Assembly (NCBI GenBank): GCA_047974165.1
Contig: JBKECB010000018.1
Coordinates: 1-51,961 of the forward strand
Length of the DNA: 51,961 nucleotides
Direction: 5' to 3'
From: Lactovum sp047974165
GTDB lineage: Bacteria > Bacillota > Bacilli > Lactobacillales > Streptococcaceae
The notes below the pieces were generated by a model that was not told the origin of the DNA, searched no databases, and saw only the letters and a list, made by a program, of their open reading frames with translations. Shown one piece after another: positions 32,831-41,656 of this stretch (position 1 is the stretch's first letter; every line of letters starts with the position of its first letter). A program made the translations under genes and the position numbers.

Positions 32831-33775
32831 ATGTTAACAATTAAAGTTCCAGGCAAACTTTTTATTGCAGGAGAGTATGCTGTAACAAGAGCTCAAGGCT
32901 TAGCTTTACTAGCGGCAGTTGAGACTGATTTTTCAGTGACTATTTCTGAAAGTAATCAGGAATCAAGACTTCAGACAAATGTTGGAATTCCTAGTTTAAA
33001 TTTTTCTATGAAAAATTTGGAAGTAGATTATAAAAGTCCTTGGAATTTTGTATTAGCGAGCTTAAAAAGCTTAGCTGATAAAATAGATGTTGAACTTTTG
33101 ATCACAATACAGAGTGACTTGGGTTATCAAGAAAATAAAAAGGGATATGGTTCATCAGCTTCTGTTGTCGTTGGTGTGGTTAAAGCTATGAATCAATTTT
33201 TCCAACTTCAAATGTCTTTATCTGAAGAGTTTGACTTGGCAGCGCGTGTCCATTATCAAGTTCAAGGTTCAGGGTCGATGGGTGATGTGGCAGCTATTGT
33301 TTATGGGGGATTTATTTTTTATAGAAATCAAAATCTTATAGAGCCTCTTTTGATTAACTGGGAACTTTTTGTTATTTCAACAGGAAAGTCCGTCAAAACA
33401 GATGAAAAGTTAAAAATAAGGCTGGCTGAAAAATTTTATCAGCAGTCTGATCAACTTGTTTTATCTTTGAAAGAAGAGAGAGACTTCAAGAGATTTAAGA
33501 GCCTTTTGTTAAAAAATCAAGAATTACTAATAGGAAATTTACCAGCTGCTTATTTGACAAAAAAATTGTCTTTGGCATTAAAAATTGTCAATTCACATCC
33601 TCATCTTGTCGGAAAAGTGTCTGGAGCAGGTTTTGGTGAAAATATAATTATTTTTTCAAAAGGAATTATAGAAGCAGAACTAGACTTACTTCAACAGTCT
33701 TTAAATAAATATGATATGAAAATGGAAAGGATCTACATTGCCCCAACTAACAGCAAAAGATATCCATCAACATAG
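32831..33775 (+). CDS. mvaK2: Phosphomevalonate kinase
   Basis: A 314-residue GHMP kinase converting phosphomevalonate to the diphosphate. It has IKVPGKLFIAGEYAV at the start, KKGYGSSASVVVGVVKAMN as ATP loop, GSGSMGDVAA and VSGAGFGENIIIF at the end. I set the start at ATG 32831, since the frame is open earlier only because it overlaps the end of mvaD, and the family begins with MLTIKVPGK. Its last 38 nt overlap fni. Confidence 0.94.
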   Translation: MLTIKVPGKLFIAGEYAVTRAQGLALLAAVETDFSVTISESNQESRLQTNVGIPSLNFSMKNLEVDYKSPWNFVLASLKSLADKIDVELLITIQSDLGYQENKKGYGSSASVVVGVVKAMNQFFQLQMSLSEEFDLAARVHYQVQGSGSMGDVAAIVYGGFIFYRNQNLIEPLLINWELFVISTGKSVKTDEKLKIRLAEKFYQQSDQLVLSLKEERDFKRFKSLLLKNQELLIGNLPAAYLTKKLSLALKIVNSHPHLVGKVSGAGFGENIIIFSKGIIEAELDLLQQSLNKYDMKMERIYIAPTNSKRYPST

Positions 33776-34796
33776 AAAAGATGAGCATCTTTCTTTGGCA
33801 TTTAAATATTGGAAAGAAAAAAAAATGAGCGGAAATGGCCTTAAAAATCTTCGCTTTATTCCAACAAATTTAGCAGAAATTTCAGAAGCAGAGATAAATC
33901 TATCTGTCTCTTTATTTGATAAAAAGTTTGAAAAGCCTTTTTATATTGAGGCAATTACAGGTGGCTCTAAACGAGCAGATAAAATAAATTTTCAACTTGT
34001 AGAAATAGCTAAAAATCAAAAAATTGCAATGGCAGTTGGCTCACAGTCAATTGCGATAAAGCATCCTGAACTTGTAGAGTCTTTTCGTCAAATCAGAAAA
34101 AATAACCCTTCAGGATTTTTATTTGCCAATCTGGGAGCAGGTTATGGTGTAGAAGAAGCAAAGAAAGTAGTTGATATGATTGAAGCAGATGCTTTAGAAA
34201 TACATATTAACCTTGCTCAAGAGTTAACAATGAAGGACTCTGAAGGAGATCGCTCTTTTTATTGGTTAGAAAATATTCATAATATTGCAAGTCAACTAGA
34301 TTGTCCAGTTATTATAAAAGAAGTTGGCTTTGGAATGAGTCAGTTAACCTTTCAAGAGCTTCAAAAAACAGCAGTTGCTGCAATTAATATTGGAGCAAAA
34401 GGGGGGACAAACTTTGCTTGGATAGAGCGGCAACGTGCGCATCAGCTAGACTTAGATGACTTTGGACTAACAGTTGCTGAGAGTTTACTAGAAGCAAAGA
34501 TGTCTAAAAATAAAAAGCCTTTAATTGCAACAGGAGGGATATCAACTGCTAATGAGATTGTAAAATCTCAAATTCTAGGAGCAAGTCTTTCTAGCTCAGC
34601 TGGAGCAATATTATTTAATTTATTAGAAAATGGTCTTGAAGAAACGAATAAGTATCTCGAAAAATGGGAAAAAGATTTACGGAAAATTTACTGTCTACTT
34701 GGAGTGAGAACTCGAGAAGAATTAGAAAAAGTTAATCTTTTATATGATGATAAACTAAGAGATTTTATAAAGCAAAGAGAAGGGTTATTAAATTGA
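33738..34796 (+). CDS. fni: Type 2 isopentenyl-diphosphate isomerase (FMN)
   Basis: A 352-residue TIM-barrel flavoprotein that interconverts IPP and DMAPP. It shows HQHRKDEHLSLA at the start, EAITGGSKRA, MAVGSQSIA, IIKEVGFGMS, GAKGGTNFAWIE and IATGGIST. The start is TTG 33738, with GAAAGGAT about 6 nt upstream; the next Met would remove the conserved HRKDEH. It is the last gene of the operon. Confidence 0.94.
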   Translation: MPQLTAKDIHQHRKDEHLSLAFKYWKEKKMSGNGLKNLRFIPTNLAEISEAEINLSVSLFDKKFEKPFYIEAITGGSKRADKINFQLVEIAKNQKIAMAVGSQSIAIKHPELVESFRQIRKNNPSGFLFANLGAGYGVEEAKKVVDMIEADALEIHINLAQELTMKDSEGDRSFYWLENIHNIASQLDCPVIIKEVGFGMSQLTFQELQKTAVAAINIGAKGGTNFAWIERQRAHQLDLDDFGLTVAESLLEAKMSKNKKPLIATGGISTANEIVKSQILGASLSSSAGAILFNLLENGLEETNKYLEKWEKDLRKIYCLLGVRTREELEKVNLLYDDKLRDFIKQREGLLN

Positions 34797-34803
34797 GCAA
34801 ATT

Positions 34804-34834
34804 TTTAGTATAAATTGTTAAAAACTCGTATAAT
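34804..34834 (+). promoter_or_regulatory. sodA promoter (TATAAT at 34829)
   Basis: A clear TATAAT lies 45 bp before the sodA ATG. The -35 is poor (TTTAGT at 34804 with a long 19-bp spacer is the best I see). Unlike several neighbours this gene has a normal leader with a ribosome site. Confidence 0.55.
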
Positions 34835-34878
34835 AGAAGTATCAAAAAATTATAGAAAAATGAAAAGAGGATCGACCT

Positions 34879-35490
34879 ATGACACATACATTAGAAAAAC
34901 TCCCTTATGATTATAAAGCCCTTGAGCCTTTCTTTGATGAAGAAACGATGCAGATTCATCATGACAAGCACCATCAAGCTTATGTAAATAACTTAAATGC
35001 TGCGATTGAAAAGCATTCAGAACTTGCAGATAAGTCGGTAGAAGAATTGTTGACAGATTTAGAGTCTATCCCAGAAGATATTCGCCTGGCTGTTCGTAAC
35101 AATGGCGGAGGACATTTGAATCACTCTTTATTTTGGAATTGGCTTTCCCCTGAATCTTCAAAACAAGAAAAGGGAGAAATTGGTCAAGCTATTGAAGCAG
35201 AATTTGGAGATTTTGAAAGCTTTAAAGCTCAGTTTAAGCAAGCAGCAGCAACTCGCTTTGGTTCAGGATGGGCTTGGCTTGTTTTAGATAGCTCAGGTAA
35301 GTTAAAAGTAACGTCTACAGCAAACCAAGATAATCCTATTTCAGATGGGGAAAAAGTTCTTCTTGGTTTAGATGTATGGGAGCATGCTTATTACTTAAAA
35401 TATCGTAATCTTCGTCCAGACTACATTGAAGCTTTCTTTAATTTGGTTAACTGGGATTTTGTTAATGAATTATATGAAAAAGTAAAATAA
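34879..35490 (+). CDS. sodA: Superoxide dismutase (Mn/Fe type)
   Basis: A 203-residue cytosolic SOD. Metal ligands are visible in MQIHHDKHHQAYVNNLN (first His), NGGGHLNHSLFW (second His) and LDVWEHAYYLKY (Asp and third His). The residues GGGHLNHSLFW and LDVWEHAYY suit the Mn-dependent or cambialistic form. AAGAGGAT precedes the ATG. It stands alone, with two hairpin terminators after it. It removes superoxide, which matters in catalase-poor lactic bacteria. Confidence 0.97.
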   Translation: MTHTLEKLPYDYKALEPFFDEETMQIHHDKHHQAYVNNLNAAIEKHSELADKSVEELLTDLESIPEDIRLAVRNNGGGHLNHSLFWNWLSPESSKQEKGEIGQAIEAEFGDFESFKAQFKQAAATRFGSGWAWLVLDSSGKLKVTSTANQDNPISDGEKVLLGLDVWEHAYYLKYRNLRPDYIEAFFNLVNWDFVNELYEKVK

Positions 35491-35504
35491 ATATTAATTA
35501 ATAG

Positions 35505-35530
35505 AAAAGAAGTAGAAATACTTCTTTTTT
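35505..35530 (+). terminator. sodA terminator
   Basis: A 10-bp stem (AAAAGAAGTA / TACTTCTTTT) with a GAAA tetraloop runs into T6. Confidence 0.88.
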
Positions 35531-35553
35531 CTTAACTTTGCAGATTTTCTTAG

Positions 35554-35580
35554 CTTATCTTCTAAGATAAGGTCTTTTTT
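35554..35580 (+). terminator. Second, weaker terminator hairpin
   Basis: CTTATCT / AGATAAG (loop TCTA) is followed by GTC and seven T. It may back up the sodA terminator. It abuts the helicase promoter. Confidence 0.5.
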
Positions 35581-35590
35581 TCAACTTTTC

Positions 35591-35599
35591 TGATACAAT
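35591..35599 (+). promoter_or_regulatory. Extended -10 promoter (TGATACAAT), leaderless start
   Basis: TGA-TACAAT ends 6 nt before the helicase ATG at 35606, so the transcript should begin at the ATG. No Shine-Dalgarno. Confidence 0.65.
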
Positions 35600-35605
35600 A
35601 GAGAT

Positions 35606-36949
35606 ATGAAATTTACAGATTTTAAATTTAGAAGCTTTATTAATGATACTTTAACAGATATTAACTTTGAAAAGCCAACGATGACTCAGGAAAAACTAAT
35701 CCCTTCTATTCTTGCAGGACGTGATTTAATCGGAGAAGCAGTGACAGGTTCAGGAAAAACGCATACTTTTTTATTGCCAATTATGCAGTCTTTAAACCTT
35801 GAAAAACAAGAAGTTCAAGCAGTTATTGTTGCACCATCACGTGAGCTAGCAAGACAAATTTACCAAGCAGCTCAAGCTTTTGTAGAGATTGAGGGCAAAA
35901 TTAGTCTCTCACAGTTTGTTGGAGGAACAGACAAGTCTCGACAAATTGAGAAATTAAAACATCAGCAACCACAAATTGTCATTGGAACGCCAGGGCGTGT
36001 TCTTGATATGATTCAATCTCAAGCATTGGATGTCCATACCGCCAAGACTTTTGTTGTGGATGAGGCAGATATGACTTTAGATATGGGATTTTTGAAGGAT
36101 GTGGATAGTATTGCTTCCTCCTTTGGAAAAAAATTACAAATGCTTGTTTTCTCAGCAACAATTCCTCAAAAACTTCAGCCCTTCTTAAAAAAATATTTAC
36201 AGCGGCCCGTTCAAGAAAAGATTGCCAGTCGAGTTCTTGTTCCTGAAAATATTGAAAATTGGCTGATTTCAGCAAATCATAAGAAAGATGAAGTGGCAGT
36301 TTTACTATTAAAAACACTTAATCCTTATCTCGCCTTAATTTTTGTGAATACAAAGCAACGAGCAGATAAACTTCATCAGTTTTTAAGTTCTCAAGGCTTA
36401 AAAGTTGCAAAAATTCATGGAGATATCCCAGCGCGTGAGCGAAAGCGAACGATGGAGCGTATTCATAAGCTTGATTATCAGTATGTAGTGGCAACGGACT
36501 TGGCAGCACGTGGGATTGATATCGAAGGAGTGAGTCACGTTGTTAATCTTGAAATTCCTTCAGATTTGACTTTTTTTATTCACCGTATTGGAAGGACAGG
36601 CCGTGCTAATCTTTCAGGGATTACAGTTACCTTATTTGAACCTTCAGATGAGGCTAAACTGCAAGAACTTGAGAAGATGGGGATGAAATTTAAAGCCAAG
36701 GTGATTAAATCAGGAGAAATTCAAGACTCTTATGATCGGGCACGTCGTGAAAAACGTAAGCCAGCAAAGACAGAGATTTCAAATACGACACGTGGAATGA
36801 TTGCTAAAGGAAAGAAAAAAATAAAGCCAGGCTATAAACGTGCGATTAAGTGGGCAGTAGCTGAAGAAAATAAAAAGAAGCGTCGTGCTGCTCAAAATAA
36901 AAAATCAAAAGATAAACGTGAAGCAAGACGAAAGAGTAATCAACATTAA
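35606..36949 (+). CDS. DEAD-box ATP-dependent RNA helicase
   Basis: A 447-residue RNA helicase with Q motif (KPTMTQEKLIPSILAGRD), motif I AVTGSGKT, PSRELARQ, TPGRVLDM, DEAD in VVDEADMTLDMGF, SAT, VNTKQRAD, ATDLAARGIDIEG and HRIGRTGR. The C-terminal 70 residues are Lys/Arg-rich, as in CshB/YfmL-type helicases acting in ribosome assembly or RNA decay. Leaderless expression would be notable for a cold-shock-type gene. The paralogue identity (cshB or another) is not certain. Confidence 0.93.
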   Translation: MKFTDFKFRSFINDTLTDINFEKPTMTQEKLIPSILAGRDLIGEAVTGSGKTHTFLLPIMQSLNLEKQEVQAVIVAPSRELARQIYQAAQAFVEIEGKISLSQFVGGTDKSRQIEKLKHQQPQIVIGTPGRVLDMIQSQALDVHTAKTFVVDEADMTLDMGFLKDVDSIASSFGKKLQMLVFSATIPQKLQPFLKKYLQRPVQEKIASRVLVPENIENWLISANHKKDEVAVLLLKTLNPYLALIFVNTKQRADKLHQFLSSQGLKVAKIHGDIPARERKRTMERIHKLDYQYVVATDLAARGIDIEGVSHVVNLEIPSDLTFFIHRIGRTGRANLSGITVTLFEPSDEAKLQELEKMGMKFKAKVIKSGEIQDSYDRARREKRKPAKTEISNTTRGMIAKGKKKIKPGYKRAIKWAVAEENKKKRRAAQNKKSKDKREARRKSNQH

Positions 36950-36976
36950 AAATCTTTTAGTATAAGGAATAGAAAA

Positions 36977-37729
36977 ATGTTTGAAACAGAAAGTATAAAG
37001 AGGTTAAATGAATTAGAACTCCTTGCTTTTGAGTATATGAATTGTGAGCCTGAAGAGGTTTGCCAAATGACAATTCGAGACTTTGCTCAAAAAATTCATT
37101 GCTCAACAACTACAATTGTCAGGCTTGCAAATAAGCTTGGTTTTAAGGGCTGGGCAGAGTTAAAATACTTTTTGAAGTCTAGAGAAAGTCTTCCAAATCT
37201 TGTGGATCATAGCTATGAAAATATGATTGCTTTAGATATGTTTTGGAAGCAGCTTTCAGAAGTAGATTTTCAAAAAAAGAAAAATCAAGCTGTTGAGGAA
37301 ATATTGAAAGCTAAGATGCTTATTTTCATAGGTTTAGGTACATCAGATGCTTTAGCACAGTATGGTGTCAGGTATTTTTCCAATTTAGGAGTTCCTTCTT
37401 ATGCTTTTGGAGATATTTTTCGACCAGTGACTGATCATGAATTTGAAAATACAGTTGTTATTGCTCTTTCTGTTTCGGGAGAAACAAAGCAGATGCTGGA
37501 TAAGATTATAGAAATCCAGCGAGCAGGTGCCTTGTTGATCAGCATCACAAATAATGAATGCTCAACCCTATCTAAAATGGCTAAACTTAATTTCTCTTAT
37601 CAAATGCTAAATAGCTATGCAGGTCCTAAACAGGATATTAAGTTAACAACACAACTTCCAGCTTTAGCTATCCTTGAAATACTTGCTTATCAGTCGGGAA
37701 AAAGAGGACAGCGTCAAATTATTATCTAA
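36977..37729 (+). CDS. MurR/RpiR-family sugar-phosphate-sensing regulator
   Basis: A 250-residue protein with an N-terminal HTH_6 domain (TIRDFAQKIHCSTTTIVRLANKLGFKG, about 33-60) and a SIS domain (about 110-225: IFIGLGTSDA, IALSVSGETKQML). By family it binds DNA and senses a sugar phosphate. It precedes the beta-glucoside PTS genes and probably controls them. AAGGAA lies before the ATG. A strong terminator separates it from the EIIC gene, so the two are transcribed apart. Confidence 0.88.
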   Translation: MFETESIKRLNELELLAFEYMNCEPEEVCQMTIRDFAQKIHCSTTTIVRLANKLGFKGWAELKYFLKSRESLPNLVDHSYENMIALDMFWKQLSEVDFQKKKNQAVEEILKAKMLIFIGLGTSDALAQYGVRYFSNLGVPSYAFGDIFRPVTDHEFENTVVIALSVSGETKQMLDKIIEIQRAGALLISITNNECSTLSKMAKLNFSYQMLNSYAGPKQDIKLTTQLPALAILEILAYQSGKRGQRQIII

Positions 37730-37735
37730 CGAAAG

Positions 37736-37765
37736 ATTTGTTACTTCTTATGTAACAAATTTTTT
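37736..37765 (+). terminator. Terminator after the RpiR gene
   Basis: The 9-bp stem ATTTGTTAC / GTAACAAAT has a 7-nt loop and is followed by T5. Confidence 0.88.
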
Positions 37766-37780
37766 AATAGCTTCAAACTA

Positions 37781-37809
37781 TTGAAAAATATAAATGAAAA
37801 CGATAACAT
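37781..37809 (+). promoter_or_regulatory. Promoter with overlapping CcpA cre site
   Basis: TTGAAA (37781-37786) - 17 bp - TAACAT (37804-37809). The sequence TGAAAACGATAACA at 37795-37808 fits the cre consensus TGWAANCGNTNWCA at every fixed position and overlaps the -10. CcpA bound there should block transcription, giving catabolite repression of the EIIC-VOC-GH1 genes. Confidence 0.75.
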
Positions 37810-37834
37810 GGATTTATAAAATAAAGGAGATTTT

Positions 37835-39169
37835 ATGGAAACAAAAGAAAAAAAGAATTTCGTAATGGAGAAAATATTACCTCCAATGATGAAATTTTTA
37901 AACACAAAACCTGTTGTGGCAATTAAAAATGGAATGATTTATCCAATTCCCTTTGTTATTATTGGTTCAATATTTCTGATTTTAGGACAATTACCTTGGC
38001 AAGCAGGTCAAGATTTTATGAATCAGATTAAGTTAGGTCCTCTTTTCTTACAGATTAATGATGCCTCTTTTGGTATTATGGCTTTACTTGCTGCTTTTGG
38101 TATTGCTTATTCATGGGTAAAAGAAGAAGGTTATGAAGCAGCACCGGCAGGATTAACAGCAATTATTGTACATATTTTACTCCAGCCTAACTCAGTGTCA
38201 AATATTGTTAATACAAAAACTTCAGAAGCAATCAGTGATGCGCTAGCTTCAGGTGTGATTGATCGCCAATGGCTTGGTGGTAAAGGTATGATCCTTTCTA
38301 TTTTAGTTGGTTTATTTGTTGGCTGGCTTTATACTGCGTTATTAAGACGTAACTTTACAATTAAAATGCCAGAACAAGTGCCAACTAATGTTGCGGCTTC
38401 TTTTACAGCTTTAGTGCCAGCAGGACTAATTATCACACTTGCAGGTGCTTTGCATGGACTATTTACGATTATTTTGACAACGACTTTCATCGAGTGGGTT
38501 TATAAATTTATCCAAACTCCTTTGCAACACGTGACAGATGGTCCTTTAGGTGTCTTTGTAATTGCATTCTTACCTGCCTTTATTTGGTGGTTTGGTGTGC
38601 ATGGTACAACTATCGTCAGCGGAATTATGGGTCCTCTTTTACAAGCTAATGCAGCAGATAATGCTAGCTTAAATCGTGCGGGCACATTAGATTTAGAACA
38701 TGGGGCGCACATTGTCACTCAGTCTTTTATGGATCAGTATCTAACCGTGACAGGAACAGGTTTGACGCTTGGTTTTCTTATCTTTATGGTTTATCGTGCA
38801 AAGTCTGTTCAGATGAAAACGATTGGACGTTTAGAAGTTGCTCCAGCAATCTTTAATATTAATGAGCCTATCCTTTTTGGAATGCCTATTGTCTTGAATC
38901 CGATTTTAGCAATCCCATTTATGGCAGCACCGATGCTTTCTGGAATTTTAACTTATCTGGCGATTTATCTCCATATTATTCCTCCGTTTAATGGAGCTGT
39001 AGTACCTTGGACAACGCCTGCTATCTTATCCGGATATCTTGTGGGTGGTTTTTCAGGAATGATTTGGCAAATCTTAATGCTTGCATTATCAACACTAATT
39101 TGGTGGCCATTTGCTGCACGATATGATAAAATTTTATTAGATCAAGAGTCAGAAGCTATTAAAAAATAA
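37835..39169 (+). CDS. PTS EIIC permease, cellobiose/lactose family
   Basis: A 444-residue membrane permease with about 10 helices, carrying the family's WWFGVHGTTIVSGIMGP and FNINEPILFGMPIVLNP (the conserved His and Glu take part in sugar binding). It has no EIIA or EIIB domain and must borrow them, most likely PtcA and PtcB encoded at 41295-41983. AAAGGAG precedes the ATG. It should import a beta-glucoside such as cellobiose as the 6-phosphate. The actual sugar is unknown. Confidence 0.93.
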   Translation: METKEKKNFVMEKILPPMMKFLNTKPVVAIKNGMIYPIPFVIIGSIFLILGQLPWQAGQDFMNQIKLGPLFLQINDASFGIMALLAAFGIAYSWVKEEGYEAAPAGLTAIIVHILLQPNSVSNIVNTKTSEAISDALASGVIDRQWLGGKGMILSILVGLFVGWLYTALLRRNFTIKMPEQVPTNVAASFTALVPAGLIITLAGALHGLFTIILTTTFIEWVYKFIQTPLQHVTDGPLGVFVIAFLPAFIWWFGVHGTTIVSGIMGPLLQANAADNASLNRAGTLDLEHGAHIVTQSFMDQYLTVTGTGLTLGFLIFMVYRAKSVQMKTIGRLEVAPAIFNINEPILFGMPIVLNPILAIPFMAAPMLSGILTYLAIYLHIIPPFNGAVVPWTTPAILSGYLVGGFSGMIWQILMLALSTLIWWPFAARYDKILLDQESEAIKK

Positions 39170-39176
39170 AAATAAA

Positions 39177-39209
39177 AATAAGAAAAGGAGTTTATCTCCT
39201 TTTCTTATT
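39177..39209 (+). terminator. Hairpin between EIIC and VOC genes (terminator or attenuator)
   Basis: A perfect 14-bp stem (AATAAGAAAAGGAG / CTCCTTTTCTTATT, loop TTTAT). Beyond it comes AAATCC rather than a T run, so it may stabilise the EIIC message or terminate only in part. Confidence 0.6.
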
Positions 39210-39226
39210 AAATCCTAAGGAGGAAA

Positions 39227-39607
39227 ATGAAAATTGAACATATGGGTCTTTTTGTTAAAGACTTAGAAAAAATGCGTAAATTTTATGAGCAATACTTTGA
39301 TGCAAAAGCAGGTGAGAAATATCATAATCCCAAAACAACATTTCAATCTTATTTTTTAAGTTTTGAAGATGGTGCAAGACTAGAAATTGGGACACGACAA
39401 GATTTAAAAGAATCAGAAAAAGTTTTACTTATGGGTTATGCTCATCTGGCCTTTTCTTTGGGAAGTAAGGAAAAAGTAGATAAAATGACACAAAGATTAA
39501 AAGAAGCAGGCTATATAGTAAAGTCTGGCCCGAGAATAACAGGAGATGGGTATTACGAGTCTGTCGTAGAAGATTCTGAAGGTAATGATATTGAATTGAC
39601 AATTTGA
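39227..39607 (+). CDS. VOC-family (glyoxalase-like) protein
   Basis: A 126-residue protein with two beta-alpha-beta-beta-beta modules. Likely metal ligands are H5 (IEHMGLFV), E53 (RLEIGT), H73 (AHLAF) and E123 (NDIELTI), the four positions used in glyoxalase I and related lyases. AAGGAGG precedes the ATG. It sits between a permease and a phospho-glucosidase gene, so it may handle a by-product of sugar metabolism (for example methylglyoxal), but the substrate is unproven. Confidence 0.85.
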   Translation: MKIEHMGLFVKDLEKMRKFYEQYFDAKAGEKYHNPKTTFQSYFLSFEDGARLEIGTRQDLKESEKVLLMGYAHLAFSLGSKEKVDKMTQRLKEAGYIVKSGPRITGDGYYESVVEDSEGNDIELTI

Positions 39608-39619
39608 AAAGGGGGAAAA

Positions 39620-41050
39620 ATGAGCTTAAGAGAAGATTTTTTATGGGGAGGAGCTGTAGCTGCTCACCAGTTTGAAGGAGCTTGGAATGAGGGAGGAAAA
39701 GGTATTTCTGTAGCTGATGTGATGACAGCTGCTTCGCATGGGGTGGAGCGTAGAATTACAGAAGGGGTCTGTGAGGGAGAAAATTATCCCAATCATGAAG
39801 CTATTGATTTTTATCATCATTATAAAGAAGATATTGCACTTTTTGCTGAGTTAGGACTAAAGTGTTTTAGAACCTCGATTGCTTGGACACGGATTTTTCC
39901 TAAAGGAGATGAGCAAGAACCAAATGAGGAAGGATTGTCTTTTTATGACAATGTTTTTGATGAATGTTTGAAATATGGAATTGAGCCAGTAATCACTCTC
40001 TCACATTTTGAAATTCCTTACTATCTGGTGACAGAATATACTGGTTTTCGTAATCGACAGTTGATTGACTATTTTGTTCATTTTGCAGAAACGGTCATGA
40101 CACGTTATAAAGACAAAGTAAAATACTGGATGACTTTTAATGAAATTAATAATCAGACAGACTTTACACGTGATTTTACCTTATTTACAAATTCAGGTAT
40201 TCGTGTTGATGAGAAAGAAGATAGAGAAGCACTGATGTATCAAGCAGCACACTATGAGTTAGTGGCTTCAGCTAAGGTTGTAGAGTTAGGACATCAAATC
40301 AATCCTAATTTTCAGATAGGCTCAATGATTGCCATGTGTCCTATATATCCAGAAAGTTGTAATCCGGAAGATATGATGGCATCAAGAGTAGCAATGCAAA
40401 GACGTTACTGGTTTTCAGATGTGCAGGCTCGAGGATATTATCCAAGCTATATCAAAAAATTAATAGAAAGAAAAAATTTCAATTTAGATATTACAGAGGC
40501 AGATTTTACCAGTCTTGCAAAAGGAAAAGTAGACTTTATCGGCTTTAGTTATTATATGAGCTTTACAACAAGAGCAGGAAAAAATCATTCTCCTTATTTT
40601 GATTATTTGGAGGCACGTGACTTGGTTAAAAATGAGCATGTACAAATGTCTGACTGGGCCTGGCAGATTGACCCTTTAGGTCTGCGTTGGGCTATGAATT
40701 GGTTTTATGAACGATATGAATTACCTTTATTTATTGTAGAAAATGGTTTTGGAGCAAAAGATATAATAGAAAGTGATGGTAGCATTAAAGATTCTTATCG
40801 TATTGATTATCTGTCAGCACATATTAAAAGTATGAAGGAAGCGGTAGAGATTGATGGAGTTGACTTGATTGGCTATACACCTTGGGGATTTATAGATCTG
40901 GTATCAGCTGGTACAGGAGAGATGAAAAAACGCTATGGATTTATTTATGTGGATAAGGATGATGATGGAAAAGGGAGCTTAAAACGTTCGAAAAAAGCTT
41001 CATTTTACTGGTATCAAAAAGTAATTCAAACAAATGGAGAAGAGATTTAA
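39620..41050 (+). CDS. 6-phospho-beta-glucosidase, GH1
   Basis: A 476-residue GH1 enzyme. It starts with FLWGGAVAAHQFEGAW; the acid/base Glu is in MTFNEIN and the nucleophile in FIVENGFG. SAGTGEMKKRYGFIYVD carries the Ser and Lys/Tyr that bind the 6-phosphate in AscB/BglA-type enzymes, so the substrate is a phosphorylated beta-glucoside delivered by the PTS. AAAGGGGG lies before the ATG. A second GH1 enzyme of a different subgroup lies at 45472-46908. Confidence 0.94.
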   Translation: MSLREDFLWGGAVAAHQFEGAWNEGGKGISVADVMTAASHGVERRITEGVCEGENYPNHEAIDFYHHYKEDIALFAELGLKCFRTSIAWTRIFPKGDEQEPNEEGLSFYDNVFDECLKYGIEPVITLSHFEIPYYLVTEYTGFRNRQLIDYFVHFAETVMTRYKDKVKYWMTFNEINNQTDFTRDFTLFTNSGIRVDEKEDREALMYQAAHYELVASAKVVELGHQINPNFQIGSMIAMCPIYPESCNPEDMMASRVAMQRRYWFSDVQARGYYPSYIKKLIERKNFNLDITEADFTSLAKGKVDFIGFSYYMSFTTRAGKNHSPYFDYLEARDLVKNEHVQMSDWAWQIDPLGLRWAMNWFYERYELPLFIVENGFGAKDIIESDGSIKDSYRIDYLSAHIKSMKEAVEIDGVDLIGYTPWGFIDLVSAGTGEMKKRYGFIYVDKDDDGKGSLKRSKKASFYWYQKVIQTNGEEI

Positions 41051-41234
41051 AAAAATTTTAATAGGAAAATAATAGTTAAAAACCAAAATTATATAAATTG
41101 ACAGTTAGAGAGAAATAAATAAACCGTTCTCAGGGATAATATGTTAAAATTAGAGAGTAAACTTATTTCAACAGGGAGATAAGCTTATAATTGTTAGAGC
41201 AGTTTTTGTTTTTTCAAAAAAAATCACAAAATAC

Positions 41235-41263
41235 TTGCTTTTTTAAATGGAAAACGGTATCAT
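41235..41263 (+). promoter_or_regulatory. ptcB promoter with imperfect cre site
   Basis: TTGCTT (41235-41240) - 17 bp - TATCAT (41258-41263). GGAAAACGGTATCA (41249-41262) matches the cre consensus except its first T, and lies over the -10. The 244 bases between the GH1 stop and ptcB also hold a second extended -10-like box (TGTTAAAAT, 41142-41150) and no convincing gene. Confidence 0.6.
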
Positions 41264-41294
41264 TAGTATATACCAATTTTGAAAGGGGCCAAAT

Positions 41295-41618
41295 ATGGCA
41301 GATAAAATTATTGCACTCGCTTGTTCAGCAGGGATGTCAACATCTCTCTTAGTTTCTAAAATGCAAAAAGCAGCAGAAGAACAAGGTAAAGATTATGAAA
41401 TTTTTGCAAAATCAACAACAGAAATTGATGATATGCTCCATGCAACTCCAAAACCAGACGTTCTTTTATTAGGACCTCAAGTTGCTTATGAAAAAAATCG
41501 TGTAACTGCTATTGGTGAATCAGTTGGTGTTCCAGTTGATGTGATTAACATGCAAGACTATGGTCTTATGAAAGGTGACAAAGTTCTTGTTCAAGCTGAA
41601 AAGTTAATGGGCTTGTAA
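41295..41618 (+). CDS. ptcB: PTS EIIB, cellobiose/lactose family (PtcB-like)
   Basis: A 107-residue EIIB with the phosphocysteine loop ALACSAGMSTSLL (C10). It takes phosphate from EIIA and passes it to the sugar bound by EIIC. AAGGGG precedes the ATG. Together with the next gene it resembles the lactococcal ptcBA pair, which serves several EIIC permeases. That fits a region with one EIIB and EIIA but two EIICs. Confidence 0.93.
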   Translation: MADKIIALACSAGMSTSLLVSKMQKAAEEQGKDYEIFAKSTTEIDDMLHATPKPDVLLLGPQVAYEKNRVTAIGESVGVPVDVINMQDYGLMKGDKVLVQAEKLMGL

Positions 41619-41656
41619 AATTATAAATATTTAGAAAAGGAAATAATGAAATAATA

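Noticed and set aside
35979..36509. Two minus-strand frames opposite the DEAD-box helicase
   Set aside because: They are shadows of a conserved gene; the residue composition (His/Leu/Phe-rich) is that of an antisense frame.
41142..41205. Short frame MLKLESKLISTGR after an extended -10-like box before ptcB
   Set aside because: It has only 13 codons, no ribosome site and no link to the ptcB start; insufficient to call a leader peptide.
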